Below, piece after piece: positions 1 to 8,926 of a stretch of 64,000 nucleotides of DNA. A program made the translations under genes and the position numbers. Origin of the DNA: JBMYRH01 sp049602155. GTDB taxonomy: Bacteria; Myxococcota_A; UBA9042; PHBI01; JBMYRH01. The notes beneath the pieces were generated by a model. That model worked only from the letters and a program-made list of their open reading frames with translations, searched no databases and was not told where the DNA came from. The stretch covers positions 413,030-477,029 of the forward strand of contig JBMYRH010000001.1 of NCBI GenBank assembly GCA_049602155.1. Direction: 5' to 3'. The first letter of the stretch is position 1. Each line of letters opens with the position of its first letter.

Positions 1-444
1 CTGGGGTTCGCGCACGAGGCGCACCTGGTTAGAGGCCACCACGTCAAGGATGCGCCCGCGCAGATTGCCTGCGATCCAAGCGACACTGAGATCCAGCACC
101 GCTTGGTTCGCGATCATGCGCTGAAGCAGCTTGAAGTCCTCGCTAAACACTTGGCTGTAGACGTCGAGGACCTCTCCCGGGAGGCTGGACGAGACGATCT
201 GCTGGAGCACCTCCCCGGGCATGTCCTTGAGACTGGCCACGGCGGACTCAGCGATCTCACCGTCCGGGTCACGGGCGAGGATTGCCAGCGCCACGCCGAG
301 CTCTTCCGGCGGCATTGGAAGCGCCGCCTTGGCGATGAGGCCCTTTAAGCGCTCAGGCGCCTCGGGCCCGACACGATTCAGGAGCTGCTCTGGGATTGAC
401 TCGACCGGGATCGCGTCGCCAGGTTGGAACGATTTCTCTGTCAT
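1..444 (-). CDS. Partial helical-repeat protein of unknown function (3' end outside window)
   Basis: The reading frame stays open from an ATG at 444 to the window edge, giving 148 residues beginning MTEKSFQPGDAIPVESIPEQ. The visible part is rich in Leu, Ala and Glu, with stretches such as LARDPDGEIAESAVASLKDM that look like degenerate HEAT-type helical repeats; there is no signal peptide or membrane segment. It is last in the nadC-birA-coaX series, 58 bp after coaX, and is probably co-transcribed with it. No good Shine-Dalgarno sequence precedes the ATG. The function is unknown and the repeat assignment is by eye only. Confidence 0.75.
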   Translation of the reverse strand, partial: MTEKSFQPGDAIPVESIPEQLLNRVGPEAPERLKGLIAKAALPMPPEELGVALAILARDPDGEIAESAVASLKDMPGEVLQQIVSSSLPGEVLDVYSQVFSEDFKLLQRMIANQAVLDLSVAWIAGNLRGRILDVVASNQVRLVREPQ

Positions 445-502
445 GGCGACGAGTCTAGCAGAGATCGCGCGACAGGGTTATGCGCGTTCGTGCACAACGC
501 CC

Positions 503-1306
503 TCAACTCTGCACCGCGCTATGGGCACCCTTATGAATCAACCGCAAGCCGCTCAAGGTCAGGAATCGCTCGACGTGCTCGATATAACGCGAGTCATTCG
601 CGATCAGCCCCGCGAGACCTCCCGTCGCAACCACAGCGATAGGGACCTCTCCACCGGCGTTGAGCTCCGCCAAGATCCGCTCACAGATGCCGTCCACTAG
701 GCCCACATAGCCATACACGATGCCGGCTTGCATGCTGGTCACCGTCGTCTTCCCGATCAGGGTGTCCGGCCGTTGGATCTTCACCCGCGGGAGCTTCGCC
801 GCCCGGTCAAAGAGCGCCTCGAGGCTGATCCCGAGCCCCGGTGCGATGATGCCGCCTTCGTAGACCCCCGCAGCGCTGACGACATCAAAGGTCGTCGCGG
901 TCCCGAAGTCGACGATGATGCAGGCGGTTTGAAAGCGCTCGTATGCCGCCACTGCGTTCACGATGCGATCAGCGCCGACCTCACGAGGGTTCGCGTAGTC
1001 GACGCTCATCCCGCTCTCAATGTCGGTCCCTACGAACTGGGCTTCGACGCCGAAGTAGCGCGAGCATGCCCTAGAAATCGCATGCACTGCGTTGGGCACC
1101 ACGCAGGAGACGATGGCTGCCCCCACCTCCCCTGGATCGATGCCTCGCGCGGCGAAGAGCGAGATGTAGAGCACCCCGGTCTCGTCGGTCGTGGAGGCTG
1201 GGTTCGTGGCGACGCGCCAGCTCTCCACCAAGACCTCACCACGGTAGAGGCCTAGGACAGTGTTGGTGTTGCCCACATCGAGGACGAGAAGCGAGGCGCC
1301 GCTCAT
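503..1306 (-). CDS. coaX: Type III pantothenate kinase
   Basis: Phosphorylates pantothenate in the first step of cytoplasmic coenzyme A synthesis. The 267-residue product has the type III signatures: the N-terminal phosphate-binding motif LDVGNTNTVLG, then GADRIVNAVAAYE, DFGTATTFDVV and GGIIAPGLGIS. Length matches the family (about 255-270). I chose the ATG at 1306 over a longer frame to 1381 because the DVGNT motif should lie near the N terminus and a GGAGG sits 4 nt upstream. Its ATG overlaps the birA TGA by 4 bp (ATGA), so the two genes are probably translationally coupled. Pairing with birA and nadC makes a cofactor operon. Confidence 0.95.
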   Translation of the reverse strand: MSGASLLVLDVGNTNTVLGLYRGEVLVESWRVATNPASTTDETGVLYISLFAARGIDPGEVGAAIVSCVVPNAVHAISRACSRYFGVEAQFVGTDIESGMSVDYANPREVGADRIVNAVAAYERFQTACIIVDFGTATTFDVVSAAGVYEGGIIAPGLGISLEALFDRAAKLPRVKIQRPDTLIGKTTVTSMQAGIVYGYVGLVDGICERILAELNAGGEVPIAVVATGGLAGLIANDSRYIEHVERFLTLSGLRLIHKGAHSAVQS

Positions 1307-2055
1307 GAGGCCTCCGAGGGCGCCCCGAGGAGCACGATCTCCCCCGACCAAATCGACGCGCTGACCTCTTCTCCGTCCCACTGTACGGCGAGCCCACCGT
1401 CGTCGCCGACGCCCGTGATAGTGCCCTCGCGGACCTCATCGTGCCGGATTCGCGTCCCCACATAAGGGAAGCGCGCCATGTAGGCCGCCATGTCTGGACC
1501 TCTCGTCGCTTCGTAGCCTGCGAGCTTTTCGCGCAGACGACGAGCGATGAGCTCGGCAAGTTCTCGGGGCTCGGGGGCCTCACCCGCCTCGACCAAGACG
1601 CTCGTCGCGATAGGGCGCAGCTCCTCCGGAAAGTCAGAAGCGGCGATCGCCACATTGAGGCCTACGCCGATGATCACGACCGGCGAACCGTTGGGGCAAA
1701 TCTCTGTGTGGAGCTCGGTCAGGATGCCTGCGATCTTACGCCCCTGCACGAGCAGATCGTTGGGCCACTTTAGCGATGCACGGACGCCCGTGGCGTCCTC
1801 TAACGCCGTCGCGACTGCCGTCGCTGCGTCGAGGGTCAAGGCGCTCAGCTCAGGTGGCTGAAGACGCGACCGGTGGACGTACGATAAGTAGATGTTGCCC
1901 GTCGCCGGCGAGAACCAATCGCGCCCGAGCCGACCGCGCCCTGCGTCCTGAGCCTCGGCGATGACCACCGTGCCATCGAGGGCCCCGCGAATCGCCAAAT
2001 CGTGAGCGACGTCGTTGGTCGATCCTGTCACTTCAAGGTGATGCACACCCTTCAT
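1303..2055 (-). CDS. birA: Biotin--[acetyl-CoA-carboxylase] ligase
   Basis: Activates biotin to biotinyl-AMP and attaches it to the acceptor lysine of the biotin carboxyl carrier protein. The 250-residue protein starts directly in the catalytic domain (EVTGSTNDVAHDLA) and has the biotinyl-AMP loop GRGRLGRDWFSP, then LKWPNDLLVQGRKIAGIL and VIIGVGLNV. The N-terminal DNA-binding helix-turn-helix of E. coli BirA is absent, so this is a class I ligase without repressor function. AGGAG lies 7 nt before the ATG. It starts 9 bp after the nadC stop and overlaps coaX by 4 bp. Confidence 0.95.
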   Translation of the reverse strand: MKGVHHLEVTGSTNDVAHDLAIRGALDGTVVIAEAQDAGRGRLGRDWFSPATGNIYLSYVHRSRLQPPELSALTLDAATAVATALEDATGVRASLKWPNDLLVQGRKIAGILTELHTEICPNGSPVVIIGVGLNVAIAASDFPEELRPIATSVLVEAGEAPEPRELAELIARRLREKLAGYEATRGPDMAAYMARFPYVGTRIRHDEVREGTITGVGDDGGLAVQWDGEEVSASIWSGEIVLLGAPSEAS

Positions 2056-2064
2056 GGTCCTCTC

Positions 2065-2925
2065 CTAAGCCCCCTCAAAGAGGAGCGATAGATCTGCAGA
2101 GCGCGCAGAATGGGTCAGCGCCCCCACAGAGAGTAAATCAACCCCGGTGGCGGCCACTTCAGCCACACGATCCAAGGTGAGGTTTCCGCTCGCCTCAAAG
2201 AGCACCGGCTGAGCGCGACGACGCCCGCGAGCCACGGCCTCGCGCATCATGTCGTTCGACATGTTGTCGAGCATGATGATGTCAGCCCCAGCCTCCAGCG
2301 CCATGTCGAGTTCGCTGAGGTCCGTGACCTCGACCTCGATGCGCAGCGAGTGCGGACTCCCCAGACGGGCCCGCGACACCGCAGCCGCGACAGAGCCACA
2401 GGCGGCGATATGGTTGTCTTTAATCAAGATGCCGCTGTCGAGGCCGAAGCGATGATTAGAGCCACCACCCGCCAGGACGGCGTGCTTCTGCATCGCCCGC
2501 ATCCCGGGAGTCGTCTTCCGCGTGTCCGTGATTCGCGCGCCGCTCCCCGCAATCGCCTCCACGAAGCGCCGCGTCAGGGTCGCCACACCTGTCAACCGCT
2601 GGAGGATATTGAGGGCCGTGCGCTCCGCGGTCAGGACGCTCCTCGCCTCACCTTCGATGGTCAGGACATCGACGCCGCTCGCGATCGCGTCGCCGTCTTG
2701 GGCGAGCTGCGTCACACGAACCGTCGGGTCGACGTGCTGGAACACTCGAATGGCGTAGGCACACCCCGCGAGGACAAGCGGCTCCTTCGCGACGACGCGA
2801 GCAGCGCACTGCGTGCCCGCTGCGATGGTGGCCAAGGTCGTCCTGTCACCGGTCCCCACATCTTCAGCGAGGGCGAGGCGAATAAGCTGATCTGTTGCGT
2901 CTGTGATCACGTTGGGGAAATACAC
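2065..2925 (-). CDS. nadC: Nicotinate-nucleotide pyrophosphorylase (quinolinate phosphoribosyltransferase)
   Basis: Converts quinolinate and PRPP to nicotinate mononucleotide, CO2 and pyrophosphate in de novo NAD synthesis. Family motifs in order: LAEDVGTGDRTT near the N terminus, TDTRKTTPGMR, a Gly/His-rich GGGSNHRFGLDSG, ILIKDNHI and LDNMSNDMMREAV. At 286 residues the length is typical. The annotated start is GTG (GTGTATTTC); no clear Shine-Dalgarno is visible and a GTG 15 nt further in is the alternative. It is first in the minus-strand cofactor operon, divergent from the PhoH gene across a 146-bp intergenic region. Confidence 0.95.
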   Translation of the reverse strand: MYFPNVITDATDQLIRLALAEDVGTGDRTTLATIAAGTQCAARVVAKEPLVLAGCAYAIRVFQHVDPTVRVTQLAQDGDAIASGVDVLTIEGEARSVLTAERTALNILQRLTGVATLTRRFVEAIAGSGARITDTRKTTPGMRAMQKHAVLAGGGSNHRFGLDSGILIKDNHIAACGSVAAAVSRARLGSPHSLRIEVEVTDLSELDMALEAGADIIMLDNMSNDMMREAVARGRRRAQPVLFEASGNLTLDRVAEVAATGVDLLSVGALTHSARSADLSLLFEGA

Positions 2926-3041
2926 CGTCGGGGATTAAAGGCGCAAGGCACCGTTACTTCCTCGGCCACGAGTGGAGAAAAGGTAAGCACAGTGCCTTTC
3001 ATCGAGTGCGCAGCGGAGACCTCACTTGTCGGCCGGTTGAC

Positions 3042-3047
3042 AGGAGG
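3042..3047 (+). promoter_or_regulatory. Strong Shine-Dalgarno (AGGAGG) too far from the phoH start
   Basis: A perfect AGGAGG lies 24 nt before the PhoH ATG at 3072, too far to serve it directly, and an in-frame TGA at 3057 prevents an earlier PhoH start. The site is ideally spaced (8 nt) for a TTG at 3056 in another frame. It either drives a short leader ORF or is a chance match. Confidence 0.45.
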
Positions 3048-3055
3048 ATCTGAGC

Positions 3056-3148
3056 TTGATCGAGTCATTCCATGGCTTTGAAGAACTTTGTGCTCGATAC
3101 CAACGTTCTCCTCCACGATCCCGACTGTATTTTCCAGTTCGGGGATAA
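3056..3148 (+). CDS. Possible 30-residue leader ORF overlapping the phoH start
   Basis: Starting at TTG 3056, 8 nt after AGGAGG, this frame reads 30 codons (LIESFHGFEELCARYQRS...) to a TAA at 3146-3148. It overlaps the first 25 codons of the PhoH gene in a different frame. TTG starts with good ribosome sites occur elsewhere in this window, which makes it less odd. No homology is recognised and it may not be translated. In mycobacteria the PIN-PhoH gene phoH2 is also preceded by a small overlapping gene (phoAT), which is the only reason to give it weight. Confidence 0.25.
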   Translation: MIESFHGFEELCARYQRSPPRSRLYFPVRG

Positions 3149-4391
3149 CACGGTCGTGATCCCGATCGTGGTCATCGAGGAAGTGGACACCTTTAAGAAG
3201 AACCCCTCTGAGCTCGGGCGCAACGCGCGCCAGGTCTCGCGGCATATCGATGCCTTGCGAAGCCAGGGAAGCCTGATCGAGGGTGTGCAACTGCCTGACG
3301 GGAGCTCTGGCATCCTGAAGGTCGTGGTGTGCAACACCGAATTGCCCCGCGGACACGCGATCAGCCATGAGGCGGACAGCGTCATCATGTCGACCGCACT
3401 GCAAGTGAAGCAGGAGTCCCAGGGCCCGACGGTGCTCATCACGATGGACACCAACCTGCGAATCCGCGCGAACGCGCTCGGGCTTGACTCGGTCGACTAC
3501 GACACCGGGGACATCGCCATCGATGAGCTCTACCCCGGCTCAACGGACGTCGACGTTCCTCAAGGCTCTATCACCGAGCTCTACGACCGCAGACAGCTGG
3601 ACGCCAGCGGGCTCACGGACAGCCCCCTTCTGGTCAACGAGTACGTCATGCTGCGCGAAGGCGCTCGGACGGCGTTGACCCGCCTCAACGCCCACGGTCA
3701 GCTCGAGCCGATCTACCCATTAAAGGACAGCGTCTGGGGTATTCGACCAAGGAACCGGGAGCAGCACTACGCGCTCGACGCATGCCTCCGAGAGGACATC
3801 AAGCTGGTCACGTTGGTCGGCAAGGCGGGCACAGGGAAGACCCTGCTCGCGTTGGCGGCTGGGCTCGCCAAGGTCACCGACGAGGAGATTTATCAACGCC
3901 TCTTGTGCAGTCGCCCTGTCATGCCCATGGGTAGAGATATCGGCTTCTTGCCTGGAGACATCGATGACAAGCTCCGCCCGTGGATGCAACCCATCCACGA
4001 CAACGTCGAGCTGCTCCTGACCCTGGGCTCACGCAGAGAGAAAGCCCGCCGCGGACGTGGCGCCGCAGAGCTCATCGACATGGGCCTCCTCGAGGTTGAG
4101 CCCCTGACGTACATCCGCGGTCGCTCGCTCCCCAACCAGTACATGGTCATCGACGAAGCTCAGAACCTGACTCCTCACGAGGTGAAGACGATCCTCACGC
4201 GCGCTGGGGAGGGGACGAAGGTCGTCTTAACGGGCGATCCATTCCAGATCGATAACCCTTACGTCGACAGCGCATCCAACGGCCTGACGTACCTTGTCGA
4301 GCGCTTCAAGGGCGAGTCCATCGCGGCGACGGTGACCCTGTCCAAGGGCGAACGAAGTCCACTCGCCGAGATCGCCTCGAACCGGCTCTAG
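3072..4391 (+). CDS. PIN-domain/PhoH-like ATPase fusion
   Basis: A 439-residue protein joining an N-terminal PIN nuclease domain (about residues 1-150; VLDTNVLLHDP at the start, then IEEVDTF and ITMDTNLRIRA with the acidic residues of the metal site) to a C-terminal PhoH ATPase (about 195-439). The ATPase has Walker A GKAGTGKT near residue 251, Walker B MVIDEAQNLTPHE and the GDPFQIDNPY motif. This architecture matches Bacillus YlaK and mycobacterial PhoH2, characterised as RNA helicase/RNase toxin-like proteins. It probably acts in RNA turnover in the cytoplasm. Its 3' end is 6 bp from a convergent gene. Confidence 0.92.
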   Translation: MALKNFVLDTNVLLHDPDCIFQFGDNTVVIPIVVIEEVDTFKKNPSELGRNARQVSRHIDALRSQGSLIEGVQLPDGSSGILKVVVCNTELPRGHAISHEADSVIMSTALQVKQESQGPTVLITMDTNLRIRANALGLDSVDYDTGDIAIDELYPGSTDVDVPQGSITELYDRRQLDASGLTDSPLLVNEYVMLREGARTALTRLNAHGQLEPIYPLKDSVWGIRPRNREQHYALDACLREDIKLVTLVGKAGTGKTLLALAAGLAKVTDEEIYQRLLCSRPVMPMGRDIGFLPGDIDDKLRPWMQPIHDNVELLLTLGSRREKARRGRGAAELIDMGLLEVEPLTYIRGRSLPNQYMVIDEAQNLTPHEVKTILTRAGEGTKVVLTGDPFQIDNPYVDSASNGLTYLVERFKGESIAATVTLSKGERSPLAEIASNRL

Positions 4392-4397
4392 CGCTCT

Positions 4398-5294
4398 CTA
4401 TGACTCCTCGGCGGGCGCGACCTCTTTGAGGGCGTCTTGCCACCAACCGACCTCTTCCATCGCCTCCTCCGCGTCATGCTGAGTCGCCGCGCGTAGGTTG
4501 AGGGCGCGGGCCGCGTTGTCGGCGCGAGAGACGGCCTCGTTCAGGCGCGCCTTGAGGAGCGTGTTGTCTCGTTGAGCGAGCTCAAGCTGCTCGCGGAGGG
4601 TCGAGACCGCGCGAGACCGCTCTGCCAACGCATCGCGCTCGGCCTCCAAAGCTTCATAGCTTTGAAGCAGCTTTCCGTGGGCCTGCTCAACCTCACCGTA
4701 GGCGGCCTGTAGCGCTTCAGCCGTGCGCCTCTGGGTGTCCAGGGCTGCCATCGCGTCGAGCAGCTCCTGCTTCTGCGCGGCGGCCTGGTCATCGATGCTG
4801 CGCTGCGCGGCGCCGGTCGCAGCTTCCGCCTCACGCCGCACTGTGCCCGTCTCGTGCCGGAGCACTTCGATCTCGGCGAGCAGGGCATCACGCTCCGCCT
4901 CGACCACTCTGAGCGCGGTGCCCTCGTCTGAGGGCGATCCGGCAGGAGAGAGCGGCTCCGGAGGTGCGATCGCAAGGTGCTCTTCGAGGGCAAGCTGTAC
5001 CGAGACGATGTCCAGCGGCTTGGTGAGCACCACGGTCGCCATCTCGGCTCCGGGCGCATCTTCGGAGCCTAACCAGACGATGGTCTGCCCCAAGAGCTCA
5101 ACGAGGAGCTCCGCCGCGTCCGGCACATCCCCTGCGAGCAAGACGGCGTCGGGTGAGGTCTCTTCAAGCCAATCTCGGGCACTCGCGATGTCGCGCACCG
5201 CAGTCAGGGCGATCTGCTCGGGATCACAAGCAGCCTCCACCATCGCTGGAGTGCTCAAGTCCGAGTCGATGATAAGTACCGCCGGCTTACTCAC
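4398..5294 (-). CDS. Degenerate receiver domain with long coiled coil
   Basis: About 298 residues from a GTG at 5294, chosen because GGAGAG lies 4 nt upstream; a longer frame reaches 5369. The first 115 residues resemble a CheY-like receiver: VLIIDSD matches the first acidic strand, VVLTKPLD carries the conserved Lys-Pro. The strand that should end in the phospho-acceptor Asp reads PDAVLLAGDVP, with Ala at the expected position, so phosphorylation is doubtful. Residues from about 145 to the end are charged, Ala/Glu/Arg-rich and heptad-like, indicating a long coiled coil. Probably a cytoplasmic scaffold; partner unknown. Confidence 0.8.
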   Translation of the reverse strand: MSKPAVLIIDSDLSTPAMVEAACDPEQIALTAVRDIASARDWLEETSPDAVLLAGDVPDAAELLVELLGQTIVWLGSEDAPGAEMATVVLTKPLDIVSVQLALEEHLAIAPPEPLSPAGSPSDEGTALRVVEAERDALLAEIEVLRHETGTVRREAEAATGAAQRSIDDQAAAQKQELLDAMAALDTQRRTAEALQAAYGEVEQAHGKLLQSYEALEAERDALAERSRAVSTLREQLELAQRDNTLLKARLNEAVSRADNAARALNLRAATQHDAEEAMEEVGWWQDALKEVAPAEES

Positions 5295-5444
5295 AGGCTC
5301 TCCAAGCGTGTCGCGAGATGCGACAGAATGAACGTCGTCAAGCATCCAAGAGACCGTGGATAGTGTCAAAACTCAGGAGACAGAGCCAGCCGAAAGCGAA
5401 GCGAGACTCGCGCGGGTCCAATCACGCTCTAGAGCGCCGATATC

Positions 5445-5463
5445 AGCGCCTTCGTGAGGCGCT
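5445..5463 (-). terminator. Hairpin downstream of the acidic lipoprotein gene
   Basis: AGCGCCT and AGGCGCT form a perfect 7-bp stem around a 5-nt loop, 13 bp past the minus-strand stop codon at 5477. A separate 12-bp palindrome CGCTCTAGAGCG lies at 5425-5436. There is no T-tract, so terminator function is inferred from placement. Confidence 0.4.
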
Positions 5464-5476
5464 CAGTCGCCGTGCG

Positions 5477-6556
5477 TTAGAGCTTGGCGCTGATCGCTTT
5501 CGCCACAGACAAGAGCTGTGCCGGCTTACAAATGGTGGCGCTGCATGACACGGAGACCACCATGCGCTTCGTCAGGTTGGCAAAGCTGAGGGTCAGGATC
5601 TCGTCCCATTGCGAGATGAAGCTCTTCGCCGTCGGCGCTGTCGTGTCCTCCGCGTTCGCATACTGTGCACGCATGCGACGAAAGCGAACGTTGGCGTCAC
5701 GGCGCGTCTTGTCCCGCCACACCTGAACCGCGACCCCAAAGGTGGAGCGCACCGGCGGGGCGAAGTAAACCGAGTTATAGGCATCGCTGGGCGTGATGCC
5801 GCTCAAACCGCCCTCCTCGACGAGCGTGTCGTTGGAGAGGAGCTTCCGCACATCGGACTGAGTGATGTATTTCTTGAGTGGCATGCCACGCGGCGCAGCG
5901 GGCGCCGGCGCTCTAGCCTCGACGCTGGCGTTCTCGCGCTTTACAGCCGCTTCTGCTTCAGACTCACGGCGCTGGTCATCAACCTTGGCCATGCGTGCTT
6001 GGCGGCGCTCTTCATTGCGGCGCTTTAGCTCGGCAATACGGCGCTCTCGCTCCACTTTGCGGCGCTCCGCGGGAGAGAGAAGCCCGGTGTTGCCCGCAGC
6101 CGCTATGGCGGCCTCACCGTCGCCAGACTTGGCCGCTGCGGGTTCGGCCGCGGCATCCTCAGCCGCCTCGGGAGTCGGGGGTGATGCCACCTCCTCGCGT
6201 GCAGCCTTCACGCGGTCGCGTGCCTTGTCTCCGCGCGGCGCAGCTTTGCCGTCAGCGGTGTCGCCAACGATTCGCTTGCTCGTGTCGTCAGGTTTCGCAG
6301 GGGGCGTCTCTAGCTCAGCCTTGTCGGCCGCGGGCTCTTCAGCCTCGTCCTCGGCGGCTTCATCGCCCTCTTCAGCCTTCTCTTCTTCGTCTTGCTCCTC
6401 TTCAGAGCCGGTGGCTGTAGCGGCCGACTCTGCCGAGTCTTCATCACCCTGCGCGGCCGCACCCTCGTCCTTTCCGCACCCCGAAACCCCTAATGAGAGA
6501 GCGGTGGTGCAACCCAGAATGAGCGCGAGGAACCAATGACGTGAGATGAAACGCAT
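5477..6556 (-). CDS. Acidic low-complexity lipoprotein with C-terminal domain of unknown function
   Basis: Starts at ATG 6556 with GGAGG 8 nt upstream. The N terminus MRFISRHWFLALILG leads to a lipobox ending VSGC, so it is exported and lipid-anchored. Residues about 30-115 are dominated by Glu, Asp and Ala, followed by a Lys/Arg/Glu-rich helical stretch (ERRKVERERRIAELKRRNEE) and a folded-looking C-terminal domain of about 130 residues from PLKKYITQSDVRKLLSND to the end, containing two Cys (SCSATIC). The architecture suggests a lipid-anchored protein with an extended periplasmic linker. Function not recognised. It is divergent from recD2. Confidence 0.85.
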   Translation of the reverse strand: MRFISRHWFLALILGCTTALSLGVSGCGKDEGAAAQGDEDSAESAATATGSEEEQDEEEKAEEGDEAAEDEAEEPAADKAELETPPAKPDDTSKRIVGDTADGKAAPRGDKARDRVKAAREEVASPPTPEAAEDAAAEPAAAKSGDGEAAIAAAGNTGLLSPAERRKVERERRIAELKRRNEERRQARMAKVDDQRRESEAEAAVKRENASVEARAPAPAAPRGMPLKKYITQSDVRKLLSNDTLVEEGGLSGITPSDAYNSVYFAPPVRSTFGVAVQVWRDKTRRDANVRFRRMRAQYANAEDTTAPTAKSFISQWDEILTLSFANLTKRMVVSVSCSATICKPAQLLSVAKAISAKL

Positions 6557-6721
6557 GAGCCGTGCCTCCAAGTGGCGAAGCGGCAGGATTATGGGGGGCG
6601 CTCTTTTCGGGTGTCAACGTAGCGTGTCCCCACACCCGCAACACGGCGGCAGCACCCAGACTTCCGGCCTGATGACTTTCGGCGCCTTGTCGCTACGCTA
6701 TGACCGTGCCAAGGTGCCGTT

Positions 6722-8926
6722 ATGGTCGACCAATTGGAAGGCACTGTTGCGCGGATCCGCTACGTCCACGCGGACTCGCACTGGACGGTCGCGACGGTCC
6801 GGAGTGAAGGCGCCGCGTGGACATCCACGGTCGTCGGCGACATGCCGGGCTTGGCCGAGGGCATGAAGGTGCGCTGTGAGGGCGACTGGGTCGATGATCC
6901 CAAGTGGGGTCGACAGCTGCGTACGAAGCGCTTCGTAGAGGTCTTACCGACCTCGGTCAAGGGGATCGAAGGCTACTTGGCCTCGGGCTTTATCGAGGGG
7001 ATCGGGCCCAAGACGGCGGAGCGTATTGTCGCGGCCTTCGGGACCGACACGCTCGAGGTGATCGCCAAGGCGCCTGAGCGGCTCAAAGAGATTAAAGGGC
7101 TCGGAAAGAAGCGGTCATCAGCGATCGTCGATGCCGTCCACGGGCGCAGCCGGACGCAAGAGTCCATGCTCTTCCTCTTCGACCTAGGGATGACCTCAGG
7201 CCTCGCAAATCGAATATTCCGACGCTACGGCGACAATGTGATCTCGCTGGTGCGGCAGAACCCCTATCGCCTCGCAGAAGAAGTGCATGGTGTCGGGTTC
7301 CTCCGCTCGGATGAGGTCGCACGAGCCATGGGGATCTCCGGGGATCACCCAGGGCGAATCCGAGCTGGCGTGGTCCACATCCTCACGATGGCCCGCAGCG
7401 ACGGCCACTGCTTCTTAGTGCGCTCTGCGCTCGTCGAAGGCGCGGCCCACCTGCTCGGTCTCGATCTCTTGCACATCGAGGCTGGCATCGAGCAACTGGC
7501 GTTAGCTGGGCGCATCGCGGTGGAGGACTGGCCTCACGATCCGACCGATGCCGCTGTTTATCCGATCGAATTGATGCAGGCCGAGGAGCGCCTCTCCCAT
7601 CACCTAGGCCTCCTGAGCGCCGGGTCGGGGGGCGAGCAGGCCTCAGACCGCGCTGCTCATGCGGCGGCAGTCGCGAGGGCCGCTTCTGCCATGGGGATCT
7701 CCCTGGCTGAGGCCCAAGAGGAGGCGATCCTCGTCGCGCTGTCAGGGGGCGTGGTCGTGGTCACGGGCGGACCGGGCACCGGAAAGACGACCATCATCCA
7801 GGCGCTCCTTCAGGCGTCCGGGTGGTCACGTGAACAGGTCGCGCTCGCGGCCCCCACAGGCCGTGCTGCCAAGCGCATGGCGGAGGCCACGGGCTACGAA
7901 GCACGGACGATTCACCGGCTGCTTGAGTACTCCGCTCAGCACAACGGCTTCCAGCGCGACGAGCACGATCCTCTCGACGCATCGCTCGTCGTCATCGACG
8001 AGGCGTCCATGATGGACGTTCAGCTCTTCGAGGCGCTGGCCCGCGCTATCGAGCCCGGGACCTCGCTGGTCTTGGTAGGGGACGTAGATCAGCTCCCCCC
8101 CGTCGGGCCTGGCTCACCGTTAACCGACCTCATCCGGTCAGAGCGCGTCCCCGTGGCGCGCCTAGACACCATCTTCCGGCAGGGTGAGGGCTCCGAGATC
8201 ATCGCGAGCGCACACCAAGTGAACCGAGGAGAGGTCCCGGCCGTCACCCCCAGCGGGACCCCTCTCCAGGACTTCTACTTCATCCACAGAGAGGCCCCTG
8301 AAGATATCCTGAGCACCATTGAAGCCTTGATGTCAGAGCGGATCCCGAAGCGCTTTGGCTTCGACCCACTCACAGAGGTCCAGGTGTTGGCGCCGATGCG
8401 CGCAGGCGCCGTCGGTGTGATCAACCTGAACCTCCGACTCCAGGAGCTGCTCAACCCCACGGGGGCGGCCTTAAACGTCGGTGGGACCGTCTTCCGCCTG
8501 CGTGATCGCGTGATGCAGATTCGGAATGACTACGAGCGCGGCGTGTTCAACGGAGATGTGGGGTTCGTCGCGCGCGTCCTCGACAAGGATGATGCGCTCT
8601 TGGTCAACATCGACGGGCGCGCAATCCGGTACGACCGGCCTCAACTGGACGAGCTCGTCCTCGCCTATGCGGTCTCCGTTCACAAGGCTCAAGGCAGTGA
8701 ATACCCAGCGATCGTGATGCCGGTTACTACCCAGCACTTCAAGATGCTCCAGCGCAACCTGCTCTACACGGGTATCACGCGAGGCAAGAAGCTCGTGGTG
8801 CTCGTCGGGACGGAGAGAGCGATGGGGATCGCGGTCCGCAATCGAGACGTCGCCCACCGAAATACCCTCCTCGCCGAGCGTCTTCGTGGCGAGACCTCGC
8901 AGAGGCTGTTAGAAGGGGTCCCATGA
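6722..8926 (+). CDS. recD2: RecD2-type 5'-3' DNA helicase
   Basis: A 734-residue superfamily 1B helicase of the RecBCD-independent RecD2 type, acting in DNA repair and replication-fork maintenance. The N-terminal third has an OB-like start and helix-hairpin-helix motifs (GFIEGIGPKTAERIVAAFG, IKGLGKKRSSAIV) absent from classical RecD. Helicase motifs follow: Walker A GGPGTGKTT near residue 350, VIDEASMMD, GDVDQLPPVGPGSPL, and near the C terminus VHKAQGSEYPAIVMP and LLYTGITRGKK. Length is typical. It opens a packed plus-strand run; its stop overlaps the next ATG (ATGA, 4 bp), so coupling with the ribonuclease is likely. Confidence 0.95.
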   Translation: MVDQLEGTVARIRYVHADSHWTVATVRSEGAAWTSTVVGDMPGLAEGMKVRCEGDWVDDPKWGRQLRTKRFVEVLPTSVKGIEGYLASGFIEGIGPKTAERIVAAFGTDTLEVIAKAPERLKEIKGLGKKRSSAIVDAVHGRSRTQESMLFLFDLGMTSGLANRIFRRYGDNVISLVRQNPYRLAEEVHGVGFLRSDEVARAMGISGDHPGRIRAGVVHILTMARSDGHCFLVRSALVEGAAHLLGLDLLHIEAGIEQLALAGRIAVEDWPHDPTDAAVYPIELMQAEERLSHHLGLLSAGSGGEQASDRAAHAAAVARAASAMGISLAEAQEEAILVALSGGVVVVTGGPGTGKTTIIQALLQASGWSREQVALAAPTGRAAKRMAEATGYEARTIHRLLEYSAQHNGFQRDEHDPLDASLVVIDEASMMDVQLFEALARAIEPGTSLVLVGDVDQLPPVGPGSPLTDLIRSERVPVARLDTIFRQGEGSEIIASAHQVNRGEVPAVTPSGTPLQDFYFIHREAPEDILSTIEALMSERIPKRFGFDPLTEVQVLAPMRAGAVGVINLNLRLQELLNPTGAALNVGGTVFRLRDRVMQIRNDYERGVFNGDVGFVARVLDKDDALLVNIDGRAIRYDRPQLDELVLAYAVSVHKAQGSEYPAIVMPVTTQHFKMLQRNLLYTGITRGKKLVVLVGTERAMGIAVRNRDVAHRNTLLAERLRGETSQRLLEGVP

